From Candidatus Pseudomonas phytovorans (GTDB taxonomy: Bacteria; Pseudomonadota; Gammaproteobacteria; Pseudomonadales; Pseudomonadaceae): a stretch of 64,000 nucleotides of DNA. Below, one piece after another: positions 18,725 through 27,442 of the stretch (position 1 is the first letter of the stretch; each line of letters begins with the position of its first letter). Where the stretch lies: positions 5,182,001-5,246,000 of the forward strand of contig CP119325.1 in NCBI GenBank assembly GCA_029202525.1, read 5' to 3'. Both the position numbers and the translations under genes were made by a program. A model generated the notes under the pieces. That model searched no databases. It was given only the letters and a program-made list of their open reading frames with translations, and was not told the DNA's origin.

Positions 18725-18753
18725 ATTCTATGGATGCTTCGAACATGCGTCAA
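18725..18753 (-). promoter_or_regulatory. sigma-70 promoter of the tRNA operon
   Basis: On the minus strand TTGACG (18748-18753) and TAGAAT (18725-18730) are separated by exactly 17 bp. AT-rich sequence lies upstream (UP-element-like) and a GC-rich discriminator GCGCGCC follows the -10, typical of stringently controlled stable-RNA promoters. Confidence 0.85.
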
Positions 18754-18916
18754 CCCCTTTATAGAAATTTATTTAAATCAATGACTTCCGGGTCGCTTGG
18801 GGTGCAGATGCGGGCCGGGGTGCCGATATGGAAAGAAGCAATCCTGTGCCGCTGTTCGTCCCCAGGCGAACTCACTACACTCATGGGTGTAATTCTTCTT
18901 CAATGAGGCATTAACG

Positions 18917-19684
18917 GTGACACCACTTCTGATCACCCTGCTTATCGTGGCGGGCATCGCGTTGCTGATCGTTATCGGCTACCTCAACAATGTGGTCGAG
19001 AACGGCAAGATCGAACGCGTCCGGACGAGGATCGAGCTGGCCGACCGCCTGCGCCGCTGTGGCGAAATCACCGAGACCTTCCCCGGCCAGTTCATGACCC
19101 CGGCCCTCAAGCTGTTGCTGACCCGCCTGGAGCTGAACCTTAATCAACGCCAGTTGGCGGTGGACAAGCACAATGCCGAACTCAAGGCACGCATCGCCGA
19201 GCTGGAGGGGCTGATTGCCCTGGGCGACAAGCTACCGGTGAACAATCCGCCCAACCCGATCCATACCGAGGTCAAGGCCAAGGACGTGCGCTTCTTGCTG
19301 GAAGCCATGCACAACCAGGTCACCCGCGCAGCCCAGGAAGGCTTCCTGCCTGCTGCCGAGGCCAAGCACTGGGTCAAGGAAATCCGCCACATCCTGGTGT
19401 TGCTGCATATCGAGTTCTTCAACAACCTCGGCCAGCAGGCCCTGCAGAAGAACCAGCCGGGCCAGGCACGCCTGGCGTTCGAGCGGGGCGTGCAGTACCT
19501 GCGCAAGCAGCCGGAGCCTAAAGTGTATGAAGAGCAGCTGACGTATCTGGAGAAGCTGCTGGCCCGGGCCAACGCCCAGGTGCTGGACCAGATGGAGCCA
19601 GCGGAAGATGAGCACAACGAATTGACCGACGGGCTCAAGACCGATGAGGAAGAGACCTGGAAGAAGAAGGTGATGTACGACTGA
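18917..19684 (+). CDS. single-span membrane protein with coiled-coil region, unknown
   Basis: This 255-residue protein starts with a GTG. Residues 2-22 (TPLLITLLIVAGIALLIVIGY) form one membrane helix; the rest is charged and helical, probably cytoplasmic, with heptad-like stretches around residues 60-95 and 165-215. The second half resembles a short helical repeat (LGQQALQKNQPGQARLAFERG) of the TPR kind. I do not recognise a named family. The start is set by GAGG upstream of the GTG at 18917. The gene stands alone between the tRNA promoter and a REP pair. Confidence 0.8.
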   Translation: MTPLLITLLIVAGIALLIVIGYLNNVVENGKIERVRTRIELADRLRRCGEITETFPGQFMTPALKLLLTRLELNLNQRQLAVDKHNAELKARIAELEGLIALGDKLPVNNPPNPIHTEVKAKDVRFLLEAMHNQVTRAAQEGFLPAAEAKHWVKEIRHILVLLHIEFFNNLGQQALQKNQPGQARLAFERGVQYLRKQPEPKVYEEQLTYLEKLLARANAQVLDQMEPAEDEHNELTDGLKTDEEETWKKKVMYD

Positions 19685-19708
19685 TCCGGAATTTGTTGTG
19701 GATTTGAT

Positions 19709-19802
19709 GGCCCTATCGCCGGCAAGCCAGCTCCCACAGGTTCTCCACAGACCTGAAATCCTGTGCAATATCTGTGGGAGCTGGCTTGCCGGCGATAGGG
19801 CC
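19709..19802. repeat. REP inverted pair, variant class
   Basis: Facing copies of GGCCCTATCGCCGGCAAGCC plus AGCTCCCAC form the pair. The stem differs from the common CTTCGCGGGC type, and the same variant recurs at 31130-31263. Confidence 0.9.
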
Positions 19803-19821
19803 AGTGAAGGCAATACAACAA

Positions 19822-20304
19822 TCAGCAGTCAGTCAGCTCCAGAAAGACCGCCGCCAACCGCTCCAGCCCCACCTGGTCCGCCTCGCTGAACCGCCCGACC
19901 TTCGGGCTATCCAGGTCCAGCACACCAATCAGCCTGCCCTCCTTCACCAGCGGGATCACCAGCTCGCTGTTGGACGCACTGTCACAGGCAATGTGCCCCG
20001 GGAACGCATGCACGTCCTCCACCCGCTGGGTCTGCCGCGTTGCCGCCGCTGCCCCGCACACGCCCTTGCCGAACGGAATGCGCACGCACGCCACCTGGCC
20101 CTGGAACGGGCCCAGCACCAGCTGTTCGTTGCGGTTGAGGTAGAACCCCGCCCAGTTCAGGTCCTCCACCTGGCTATACAGAAACGCCGAAAACTGCGCG
20201 GCATTGGCGATGAAGTCACGCTCGTCGGCAAACAGCGCCTGCACTTGCGCTGCCAGCAGGTTGTAGCCGTCGAGTCCGGCGCCACTGGCATTAAGGTCGA
20301 TCAT
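19822..20304 (-). CDS. msrC: free methionine-(R)-sulfoxide reductase (GAF domain)
   Basis: This 160-residue single GAF-domain enzyme reduces free methionine-R-sulfoxide in the cytoplasm. The three cysteines of the fRMsr family are present: Cys73 and Cys83 in VACVRIPFGKGVCG and Cys107 in HIACDSASNSELV. WAGFYL and LIGVLDLDSP are also typical. The ATG follows the stop of the upstream ATPase gene directly (TAAATG), so the two are coupled. Together with gpx and msrB 4 kb away, it gives this stretch an oxidative-repair flavour. Confidence 0.9.
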   Translation of the reverse strand: MIDLNASGAGLDGYNLLAAQVQALFADERDFIANAAQFSAFLYSQVEDLNWAGFYLNRNEQLVLGPFQGQVACVRIPFGKGVCGAAAATRQTQRVEDVHAFPGHIACDSASNSELVIPLVKEGRLIGVLDLDSPKVGRFSEADQVGLERLAAVFLELTDC

Positions 20305-21192
20305 TTACTTTTGCTCCAGCAATTGCAGCCCGACCCAGTAGCGGGCGAACTGATAGGCACAACGGCCATTACGGTTGCCGCGGCCGGTGGCCCAGCGCAC
20401 GGCGAGGATGTCGAGTTCTTCTGTACGCTGCCAGGCCAGGCCCGCAGGGCGTGCCAGCTGGCCGATCCAGTGCTCGACAACATTCAGGAAGTGGTCCTGG
20501 GTGAACGGGTAGAACGACAGCCAAAGGCCGAAGCGGTCAGACAAGGCGATCTTGTCTTCTACCGCTTCGCTAGGGTGCAGCTCGCCGTCCACGCGTTTCC
20601 AGTTCTCGTTGTCGCTCTCTTTCTCCGGCACCAGGTGGCGACGGTTGGAGGTGGCGTACAGCAGCACGTTGTCCGGCGCCTGCTCCAGCGAACCGTCCAG
20701 CACGCTCTTGAGCACCCGGTAGTCGCCCTCCCCGGCTTCGAACGACAGGTCGTCGCAGAACAGGATGAAGCGTTGCGGCAGCTTCTGCAGCTGCTCGACC
20801 ACGCGCGGCAAGTCGGCCAGGTGGTCGCGCTCAATTTCGATCAGGCGCAGGCCGGCACTGGCATGCTCCGCCAGCAAGGCACGCACCAGCGACGACTTGC
20901 CAGTGCCGCGTGAGCCCCACAGCAGGGCGTGGTTGGCCGGCAGGCCGTTGATGAACTGGTGGGTATTGCGGCCCAGCTGGTCACGCTGCTGGTCGACACC
21001 GATCAGGTCGCTGAGGCGGATGTCCAGGCTGACTTCCAGCGGCAGCAAGTAACCGCTGCGGCCATCGCGCTGCCAGCGGGCGGCCAAGGTGGTGCCCCAG
21101 TCGATGTCTGGGCGTACCGCCGGCAACAGAGGGTCCAGGCGCGCCAGTACCGATTCGGCACGGTCGAGAAAAGCAATCAAGCGAGCGTCCAT
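20305..21192 (-). CDS. AAA-type ATPase, DUF815 family
   Basis: This 295-residue P-loop ATPase of the DUF815 group has Walker A GSRGTGKSS at residues 93-101 and Walker B-like FILFCDDLSFE around residue 145. The arginine-rich segment LYATSNRRHLVPE is the sensor region of this family. No other domain is present, and length is normal. The physiological role of the family is not known. The gene is upstream of and coupled to the free-Met-sulfoxide reductase. A REP pair separates it from the divergent kinase gene. Confidence 0.88.
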   Translation of the reverse strand: MDARLIAFLDRAESVLARLDPLLPAVRPDIDWGTTLAARWQRDGRSGYLLPLEVSLDIRLSDLIGVDQQRDQLGRNTHQFINGLPANHALLWGSRGTGKSSLVRALLAEHASAGLRLIEIERDHLADLPRVVEQLQKLPQRFILFCDDLSFEAGEGDYRVLKSVLDGSLEQAPDNVLLYATSNRRHLVPEKESDNENWKRVDGELHPSEAVEDKIALSDRFGLWLSFYPFTQDHFLNVVEHWIGQLARPAGLAWQRTEELDILAVRWATGRGNRNGRCAYQFARYWVGLQLLEQK

Positions 21193-21219
21193 GACGACTC
21201 CTACAAATTTCAGTTTTTT

Positions 21220-21335
21220 GGGGCCGCTGCGCGCCCCTTCGCGGGCGCGCCCGCTCCCACAGGGATTGCGTTCAGCCGGGGGCTACGCTGTACCTGTGGG
21301 AGCGGGCATGCCCGCGAAGGGGCGCAAAGCGGCCC
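21220..21335. repeat. REP inverted pair with extended outer arms
   Basis: Two facing REP units are extended by matching outer arms (GGGGCCGCTGCGCGCCCC / complementary GGGGCGCAAAGCGGCCCC), giving a longer stem than the others. Confidence 0.88.
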
Positions 21336-21437
21336 CCGCTTGGCGATCAACTGAAATGAACAGACAGACCCACCAGTAGCCGGGGTTGATCGGCTATGCT
21401 TGCGCAGCGCAAGGAACGTGAAACCGGCTCGGGACTC

Positions 21438-23753
21438 ATGGATATCAAGTTCACCAATCGCCTGTCCTACAAGCAAGCCCGGTTGACAGTCCTGGTCGGC
21501 TTCATCCTGGGAACATTGCTCAGTCTCATCCAGATCGGCATCGATTATGCCAGCGAAGACGCGTCCATCAACCGTGAAGTGCGCGCCTTGCTGCAAATCA
21601 GCCACAACCCGGCCTCGCGCATCGCCTACAACATCGACTCGGAACTGGCGCTGGAACTGACCCGCGGCCTGCTGCAATCGCCGGCGATCATCCGCGCGCG
21701 GCTGATCGACAACAACGATACCGTGCTGGCCGATGTCGAGCGCCCACGGCTGCAGGACCGCTACCGCCCGCTCAGCGACTTTCTGTTCGGTGAGCAGCGC
21801 CAGCTCAAGGAACGCCTGTACCTGACCCACATGCCCGAAGAATACCTCGGCACCCTGTACCTGGACGTCGACACCTACGCCTTCGGCAGCCGCTTCCTTG
21901 ACCGCGCCGGCATCACCCTGCTCAATGGCTTTGCCCGCAGCCTGGTACTGACCGGCATTCTGCTGGCGCTGTTCTACATGATGCTGACCAAGCCGCTGGT
22001 GACGGTAATCGGCGCCCTCAGCGGCAGCGACCCGCGCAAGCCCCGGCAAACCCGCCTGGAGTGCCCACATGGGCACGAGCATGACGAAATTGGCGTGCTG
22101 GTAAAGGTCGCCAACCAGCAGTTCGTCAGCATGGCCACCGAGATCGAACAGCGGCGCACCGCGGAAAACCGCCTTACTCAATACCTGAATGAACTGGAAG
22201 ACATTGTCTCGGCACGCACCAACGAGCTGAAGGCCAGCAACAGCAGCCTGAGCCTGTCCAACCAGGAACTGGAGGAGGCCCGGCGCCGCGCGCTGGACAT
22301 GGCCCATGCGCGTGCGGCCTTCCTGGCCAACATGAGCCACGAAATCCGCACCCCGCTCAACGGCATGCTCGGCATGATCGCCCTGGCGCTGGACAGCCCG
22401 CTGCCCAGCGAGCAGCGCCAGCAACTGGCAATTGCCCACGACTCGGGCAAAGTGCTTGTGGAATTACTGAACGATATCCTCGACCTGTCCAAGTTCGATG
22501 CCGGTCAGCTGGAGCTGGAACGCATTGCGTTCGACATGGGCTCGATGGTTGAAGACACCGCCAACCTGCTGTCGCAGAACACCGCGCAAAGCGTGGAGCT
22601 GACCTGCCTGATTGCTGGCAACTTCCCCAGCAGTGTGCTCGGTGACCCCACGCGGGTACGGCAGATCGTCAGCAACCTGCTGTCCAACGCGCTGAAGTTC
22701 ACCCGCTTCGGCCGTGTCGATGTACGCCTGGTAAGCATCGTCGGCGGCGTGCGCCTGGAGGTGCGAGACACCGGCATCGGTATCCCCGAAGAAGCCCAGG
22801 CGCGCATCTTCCAGCCGTTCACCCAAGCCGGCGCCGGCATTACCCGCCAGTACGGCGGCACCGGCCTTGGCCTGGCGCTGACGCGCAACCTGTGCAAGGC
22901 CATGCAAGGCCATCTGCACATTCGCTCCGAAGCCGGCTTTGGCAGCTGCTTCAGCGCCGAGCTGCCGCTGGTCATGCACACCGAAGCCATTGCGCCCGTG
23001 CCGCTGCACGGGCGCGTGGCTGCCCTGAGCGCAGCAGGCAGCGGGCTCAACGAACTGTTACAGAGCCTGCTGCCCGCATGGGGCCTGGCGTACCAGCGGC
23101 ATGACAGCAGCGCAACACTGGACGCCACTGCAATGGACCTGCTGATCACCGACGACGTGGACCACCTGTTCCCACTGCGCGCGGCGCTGAAAACACCGAT
23201 CTTGCTGGTGACCGCCTACGGTAACTTCCTGCCCAGCGAGCAGTCGGCCGCCCTCGCCCCGCTCCATCAACTGGCCCGGCCGCTGGCGCGCAACGCCCTG
23301 TACCAGACACTGCGCCGAACCCTGCAAGGTTTTGATCCCGAACACCCGCTGGCCAGCCCTGCCATTCAAGTGGAGGCAGGCCGTGCGCGGATTCTGCTGG
23401 TGGAAGACAACCCGGTGAACCAGCTGGTGGCCAAGGGCATGCTGGCCAAGCTCGGCTGCCAGGTTCAACTGGCCACCCAGGGCGCCGAGGCCCTGGAGTT
23501 GCTGGAACAAGATGACTTCGATCTGGTGTTGATGGACTGCAACATGCCAGTGATGGACGGCTACGAAGCCAGCCGGCGCATCCGCCAGAGCGGCCGCTGG
23601 CCGGACCTGCCAATCGTCGCCCTCACCGCCAACGCCATGCCCGAAGAGCGCGAACGCTGCCGGGCAGCGGGCATGAACGACTACCTAGCCAAGCCGTTTC
23701 GCCGCGAAGAGCTACTGGCGCTGGTCGACCACTGGGTGCCGCTCAACGGCTGA
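21438..23753 (+). CDS. sagS: SagS-like hybrid sensor histidine kinase
   Basis: This 771-residue inner-membrane hybrid kinase has two membrane helices (about residues 10-35 and 155-180) enclosing a periplasmic sensor. A linker and coiled coil lead to the HisKA domain, with the phospho-accepting His301 in AFLANMSHEIRTPLNG. The HATPase domain ends in GGTGLGLAL, and a degenerate receiver-like segment precedes a C-terminal receiver with Asp700 in LVLMDCNMPVMDGYE. There is no HPt domain. Length, layout and position next to gpx and msrB match P. aeruginosa SagS (PA2824), the switch between planktonic and biofilm growth; that identity is inferred from synteny. The ATG at 21438 is preferred over an in-frame one at 21396. 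Confidence 0.75.
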   Translation: MDIKFTNRLSYKQARLTVLVGFILGTLLSLIQIGIDYASEDASINREVRALLQISHNPASRIAYNIDSELALELTRGLLQSPAIIRARLIDNNDTVLADVERPRLQDRYRPLSDFLFGEQRQLKERLYLTHMPEEYLGTLYLDVDTYAFGSRFLDRAGITLLNGFARSLVLTGILLALFYMMLTKPLVTVIGALSGSDPRKPRQTRLECPHGHEHDEIGVLVKVANQQFVSMATEIEQRRTAENRLTQYLNELEDIVSARTNELKASNSSLSLSNQELEEARRRALDMAHARAAFLANMSHEIRTPLNGMLGMIALALDSPLPSEQRQQLAIAHDSGKVLVELLNDILDLSKFDAGQLELERIAFDMGSMVEDTANLLSQNTAQSVELTCLIAGNFPSSVLGDPTRVRQIVSNLLSNALKFTRFGRVDVRLVSIVGGVRLEVRDTGIGIPEEAQARIFQPFTQAGAGITRQYGGTGLGLALTRNLCKAMQGHLHIRSEAGFGSCFSAELPLVMHTEAIAPVPLHGRVAALSAAGSGLNELLQSLLPAWGLAYQRHDSSATLDATAMDLLITDDVDHLFPLRAALKTPILLVTAYGNFLPSEQSAALAPLHQLARPLARNALYQTLRRTLQGFDPEHPLASPAIQVEAGRARILLVEDNPVNQLVAKGMLAKLGCQVQLATQGAEALELLEQDDFDLVLMDCNMPVMDGYEASRRIRQSGRWPDLPIVALTANAMPEERERCRAAGMNDYLAKPFRREELLALVDHWVPLNG

Positions 23754-24231
23754 GCAGCCGCTCGATGTCTGCTTCAAGGGCCTGCGGCTTGGTGGTAGGG
23801 GCATAACGCGTCACCTGGCCGCTGGCCGGGTCTACCAGGAACTTGGTGAAGTTCCACTTGATTTTCTGGCTGCCCAGAATGCCCGGTGCGCGCTGTTTGA
23901 GCTCGACGAACAGCGGGTGGGCGCCCGGGCCGTTGACGTCGACCTTGCGAAACAGCGGAAAGCTCACGCCAAAGTTGCGCTCGCAAAACTGTGCAATCTC
24001 CCGCGCATCGCCCGGTTCCTGCTTGCCGAACTGGTTGCACGGGAAGCCCAGCACCACCAGGCCACGCTCATGGTAGGCCTGCCACAGCTGCTCCAGGCCC
24101 TTGTACTGCGGGGTAAAGCCGCACTGGCTGGCGGTATTGACCACCAGCAACGCCTTGCCCGGGAAGTCGCCGAGCTTCTTGTGCTCGCCGCCCAGGGTCA
24201 CGCAGGGGATGTCCAGCATCAATCCAGCCAT
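23743..24231 (-). CDS. gpx: glutathione peroxidase (thioredoxin-fold peroxidase)
   Basis: This 162-residue cytoplasmic thiol peroxidase reduces hydroperoxides with thioredoxin or glutathione. The catalytic Cys37 is in NTASQCGFTPQYKG. Gln (NQFGKQEP) and Trp (KWNFTKFL) complete the active site. The start at 24231 is preceded by GGAG; the frame runs further up into msrB but without homology. The 3' end overlaps the end of the convergent kinase gene by 11 bp. Thirteen bases separate it from upstream msrB, so both probably share a transcript. In P. aeruginosa the peroxide-sensing repressor gene ospR lies beside gpx; none is present here. Confidence 0.93.
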   Translation of the reverse strand: MAGLMLDIPCVTLGGEHKKLGDFPGKALLVVNTASQCGFTPQYKGLEQLWQAYHERGLVVLGFPCNQFGKQEPGDAREIAQFCERNFGVSFPLFRKVDVNGPGAHPLFVELKQRAPGILGSQKIKWNFTKFLVDPASGQVTRYAPTTKPQALEADIERLLSR

Positions 24232-24244
24232 GTTCGGGCTCCGG

Positions 24245-24640
24245 TCAGTCGCGCGGGCGCAAGTCGATGCACACCGAGTTGATGCAGTAGCGCAGGCCGG
24301 TCGGTGGCGGGCCATCCGGGAACACGTGGCCCAGGTGCGCGTCGCAACGGGCACAGGTGACCTCGGTGCGGATCATGCCATGGGTGGTGTCACGGATCTC
24401 GATCATCGCGCTGTCTTCGATCGGCGCGTAGAAACTTGGCCAGCCGCAGCCGGAATCGAACTTGGTCTGTGCGTCAAACAGCGCCAGGTTACAGCAGATG
24501 CAGTGGTAGATGCCGTCACGGCGCTCGCTGTTGTACTTGCCGCTGAACGGCCGCTCGGTGCCCTTGAGGCGGCATACCTGGTACTGCTCGGGGTCGAGCA
24601 TCGACCGCCATTCATCCAGGGTTTTTTCGATCTTCTTCAT
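24245..24640 (-). CDS. msrB: peptide methionine-(R)-S-oxide reductase MsrB
   Basis: This 131-residue enzyme repairs methionine-R-sulfoxide in proteins. The structural zinc site Cys47/Cys50/Cys96/Cys99 is complete, and the catalytic Cys119 lies in LRYCINSVCIDL, with GCGWPSFY and HLGHVFPDGP as further signatures. It is the full usual length, with no fused MsrA domain. A GAGGTCCCTACATG context gives the ribosome site. It is first in an operon with gpx, linking repair of oxidised protein to peroxide removal. Confidence 0.96.
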   Translation of the reverse strand: MKKIEKTLDEWRSMLDPEQYQVCRLKGTERPFSGKYNSERRDGIYHCICCNLALFDAQTKFDSGCGWPSFYAPIEDSAMIEIRDTTHGMIRTEVTCARCDAHLGHVFPDGPPPTGLRYCINSVCIDLRPRD

Positions 24641-24720
24641 GTAGGGACCTCGGCAGGCTGAATTTCACCCCACACCGTCTTTTCCGGGGCGCGGGTGGCA
24701 CGTATATTAGTTGGCTTCGT

Positions 24721-24743
24721 GTGCCAGGCGTTCAGTCTGGCAC
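24721..24743 (+). promoter_or_regulatory. hairpin in the alaA leader
   Basis: GTGCCAG and CTGGCAC form a 7-bp stem with a 9-base loop. It lies just after a possible -10 (TATATT near 24703), so it would be at the 5' end of the alaA mRNA. Role unknown. Confidence 0.4.
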
Positions 24744-24806
24744 CCGCTTCCTGCCGTTTCAAACCTTTCGGCGTGGGTTGCGCGTTTTCTCAATCGGGAT
24801 CCCATC

Positions 24807-26018
24807 ATGCAGTTCAGCAAATCGAACAAGCTCGCCAATGTCTGCTACGACATTCGCGGCCCAGTGCTCAAGCACGCCAAGCGCCTGGAAGAGGAAGGCC
24901 ACCGCATCCTCAAGCTGAACATCGGCAATCCGGCGCCGTTTGGCTTCGAGGCGCCCGATGAAATCCTCCAGGATGTGATCCGCAACCTGCCCACCGCACA
25001 GGGCTACAGCGACTCCAAAGGCCTGTTCAGCGCACGCAAGGCGGTGATGCAGTATTGCCAGCAAAAGGAAATCGAAGGCGTCACCATCGAGGACATCTAC
25101 CTTGGCAACGGCGTGTCCGAGCTGATCGTGATGTCGATGCAGGCGCTGCTGAACAACGGCGACGAAGTGCTGATCCCGGCGCCCGATTACCCGCTGTGGA
25201 CCGCTGCCGTGAGCCTGGCCGGCGGCAAACCGGTGCACTACCTGTGCGACGAGCAGGCCGACTGGTTCCCTGACCTTGAAGACATCAAGGCCAAGATCAC
25301 CCCGAACACCAAGGCCCTGGTGATCATCAACCCGAACAACCCGACCGGCGCGGTGTACTCCAAAGAGCTGCTGCTGGGCATGCTGGAACTGGCCCGCCAG
25401 CACAACCTGGTGGTGTTCTCCGATGAGATCTACGACAAGATCCTGTACGACGAAGCCGTGCACATCAGCACCGCCTCGCTGGCACCCGACCTGCTGTGCC
25501 TGACCTTCAACGGCCTGTCCAAGTCGTACCGGGTGGCGGGCTTCCGTTCCGGCTGGCTGATCATCTCCGGGCCCAAGCACCACGCGCTGAGCTACATCGA
25601 AGGCATCGACATGCTGGCCAACATGCGCCTGTGTGCCAACGTGCCGGCGCAGCATGCCATCCAGACCGCGCTGGGCGGCTACCAGAGCATCAACGACCTG
25701 GTACTGCCGCCAGGCCGCCTGCTGGAGCAGCGCAACCGCACCTACGAGCTGCTCAACGATATCCCGGGCGTCAGCTGCGTGAAGCCGATGGGTGCGCTGT
25801 ATGCATTCCCGCGGATTGACCCGAAGGTGTGCCCGATCCTCAACGACGAGAAATTCGCCCTCGATCTGCTGCTGTCGGAAAAGCTGCTGATTGTTCAGGG
25901 TACGGCGTTCAACTGGCCGTGGCCGGACCACTTCCGCGTGGTGACCTTGCCGCGGGTGGATGACCTGGAAGCGGCGATTGGGCGGATTGGTAATTTCCTG
26001 AAGGGTTATTCGCAGTAG
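24807..26018 (+). CDS. alaA: PLP-dependent aminotransferase AlaA
   Basis: This 403-residue class I aminotransferase matches the AlaA (YfbQ) type, which makes alanine from pyruvate and glutamate. The N-terminal FSKSNKLANVCYDIRGPVLK is characteristic. PLP-binding features are the NPNNPTGAVYS loop, the aspartate in VVFSDEIYDKI, the Schiff-base Lys239 in FNGLSKSYRVAGFRSGW, and the C-terminal arginine in DHFRVVTLPR. The ATG at 24807 is the start by homology; the open frame upstream belongs to the leader. It is transcribed alone, with a large REP block downstream. Confidence 0.93.
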   Translation: MQFSKSNKLANVCYDIRGPVLKHAKRLEEEGHRILKLNIGNPAPFGFEAPDEILQDVIRNLPTAQGYSDSKGLFSARKAVMQYCQQKEIEGVTIEDIYLGNGVSELIVMSMQALLNNGDEVLIPAPDYPLWTAAVSLAGGKPVHYLCDEQADWFPDLEDIKAKITPNTKALVIINPNNPTGAVYSKELLLGMLELARQHNLVVFSDEIYDKILYDEAVHISTASLAPDLLCLTFNGLSKSYRVAGFRSGWLIISGPKHHALSYIEGIDMLANMRLCANVPAQHAIQTALGGYQSINDLVLPPGRLLEQRNRTYELLNDIPGVSCVKPMGALYAFPRIDPKVCPILNDEKFALDLLLSEKLLIVQGTAFNWPWPDHFRVVTLPRVDDLEAAIGRIGNFLKGYSQ

Positions 26019-26046
26019 GGTTCGACGGCGTTTTTGTGGTGGCGCG

Positions 26047-26302
26047 GAGATCGAGCGCCGCCCGCGCGGCGCTTCGCGGGGCAAGCCCGCTCCCACATTT
26101 GTTGCAACGTGCCGAACTTGCGAGGCCATGTTTGCCCGCCTTGGTGCATGTATTGAGACAGGTGAGGCGGCATTAATGCCCACCTCGAAATTCAGTCATG
26201 CCGACAAAGCGGATAACCATGGCCTCACAGACATGGCCACGTTGCAACAAATGTGGGAGCGGGCTTGCCCCGCGAAGCGCCGCGCGGGCGGCGCTCGATC
26301 TC
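26047..26302. repeat. large REP inverted pair with long arms
   Basis: The two arms (about 26047-26135 and 26215-26302) carry the REP core plus flanks: GATCGAGCGCCGCCCGCGCG outside and ATTTGTTGCAACGTG inside, mirrored on the right. Together they make the largest hairpin of the window. It fills most of the 477-bp gap (26019-26495) between alaA and htpX; the rest is the htpX promoter. Confidence 0.88.
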
Positions 26303-26420
26303 AATGCCGCCAAAAATCTAAAGGCATACGCTGTTTCTTACATCCTGCAACGCTCTATCCCACAGCCCCCGCGCCATCCTCTGCCATACTCCGCCGTACA
26401 CAGTTTGAAATAGTCGCCCG

Positions 26421-26449
26421 ATTGAATCGACGCGACAGGCCCCTTATAT
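26421..26449 (+). promoter_or_regulatory. sigma-32-like heat-shock promoter of htpX
   Basis: ATTGAA (26421-26426) and CCCCTTATAT (26440-26449) are separated by 13 bp, close to the RpoH consensus CTTGAA / CCCCATNT. The ATG of htpX is 46 bp beyond. HtpX is a known heat-shock/envelope-stress protease in other bacteria. Confidence 0.6.
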
Positions 26450-26495
26450 ACCCCGCAGTAAGCGACAATTCATCCGTCAGGAGAACGTAACAACC

Positions 26496-27383
26496 ATGAT
26501 GCGCATTCTGTTGTTTGTGGCCACCAACCTTGCGGTGGTGCTGGTTGCAAGCATTACCCTGAGCCTGTTCGGTTTCAACGGGTTCATGGCCGCCAACGGG
26601 GTCGACCTGAACCTCAGCAGCCTGCTGGTGTTCTGCGCCGTGTTCGGTTTTGCCGGCTCCCTCGTATCGCTGTTCATCTCCAAGTGGATGGCGAAGATGA
26701 CCACCGGCACCCAGATCATCAGCCAGCCACGCACCCGCCATGAGCAGTGGCTGTTGCAAACGGTCGAAGAGCTGTCCCGTGAAGCCGGCATCAAAATGCC
26801 CGAAGTGGGTATCTTCCCGGCGTACGAGGCCAACGCCTTCGCCACCGGCTGGAACCGCAACGACGCCTTGGTAGCAGTTTCCCAAGGCCTGCTGGAGCGT
26901 TTCTCGCCCGATGAAGTGCGCGCGGTGCTGGCCCACGAAATCGGTCACGTGGCCAACGGCGACATGGTCACCCTGGCGCTGGTGCAGGGCGTAGTGAACA
27001 CCTTCGTGATGTTCTTCGCACGCATCATCGGCAACTTCGTCGACAAGGTCATCTTCAAGAACGAAGAGGGCCAGGGCATTGCCTACTACGTGGCAACCAT
27101 TGTGGCCGAGCTGATTCTGGGCATCCTGGCCAGCATGATCGTGATGTGGTTCTCGCGCCGCCGCGAATACCGCGCCGACGAAGCCGGAGCGCAACTGGCC
27201 GGCACCTCGGCCATGATCGGCGCCCTGCAGCGCCTGCGTGTAGAGCAAGGCCTGCCGGTGCACATGCCAGACACCATGAAGGCCTTCGGCATCAATGGCG
27301 GCCTCAAGCACGGCCTGGCCGGGCTGCTGATGAGCCACCCTCCGCTGGAAGACCGCATCGAGGCCCTGCGCCGCCGCGGTTGA
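26496..27383 (+). CDS. htpX: membrane zinc metalloprotease HtpX
   Basis: This 295-residue inner-membrane M48 protease degrades damaged membrane proteins together with FtsH. Two N-terminal membrane helices (about residues 5-25 and 40-60) come before the catalytic domain. The zinc motif HEIGH is at residues 147-151, and the third ligand glutamate lies in RRREYRADEAGA. Two further hydrophobic segments lie between (residues 160-215). Length matches E. coli HtpX (293 aa). A GGAG ribosome site lies upstream of the ATG, and a sigma-32-like promoter supports heat-shock control. The gene ends at a strong terminator. Confidence 0.96.
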   Translation: MMRILLFVATNLAVVLVASITLSLFGFNGFMAANGVDLNLSSLLVFCAVFGFAGSLVSLFISKWMAKMTTGTQIISQPRTRHEQWLLQTVEELSREAGIKMPEVGIFPAYEANAFATGWNRNDALVAVSQGLLERFSPDEVRAVLAHEIGHVANGDMVTLALVQGVVNTFVMFFARIIGNFVDKVIFKNEEGQGIAYYVATIVAELILGILASMIVMWFSRRREYRADEAGAQLAGTSAMIGALQRLRVEQGLPVHMPDTMKAFGINGGLKHGLAGLLMSHPPLEDRIEALRRRG

Positions 27384-27397
27384 TCCGACCAGCAAGT

Positions 27398-27425
27398 AAA
27401 AAGGGCGACTTCGGTCGCCCTTTTT
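27398..27425 (+). terminator. bidirectional terminator between htpX and tpm
   Basis: AAAAAGGGCGAC pairs with GTCGCCCTTTTT around a TTCG loop. It serves both convergent genes. Confidence 0.92.
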
Positions 27426-27442
27426 CGTATTCCCGTACCCTG

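Noticed and set aside
21220..21335. Possible rho-independent terminators in REP palindromes
   Set aside because: REP stems lack T-runs and occur in any orientation; they were recorded as repeats only.
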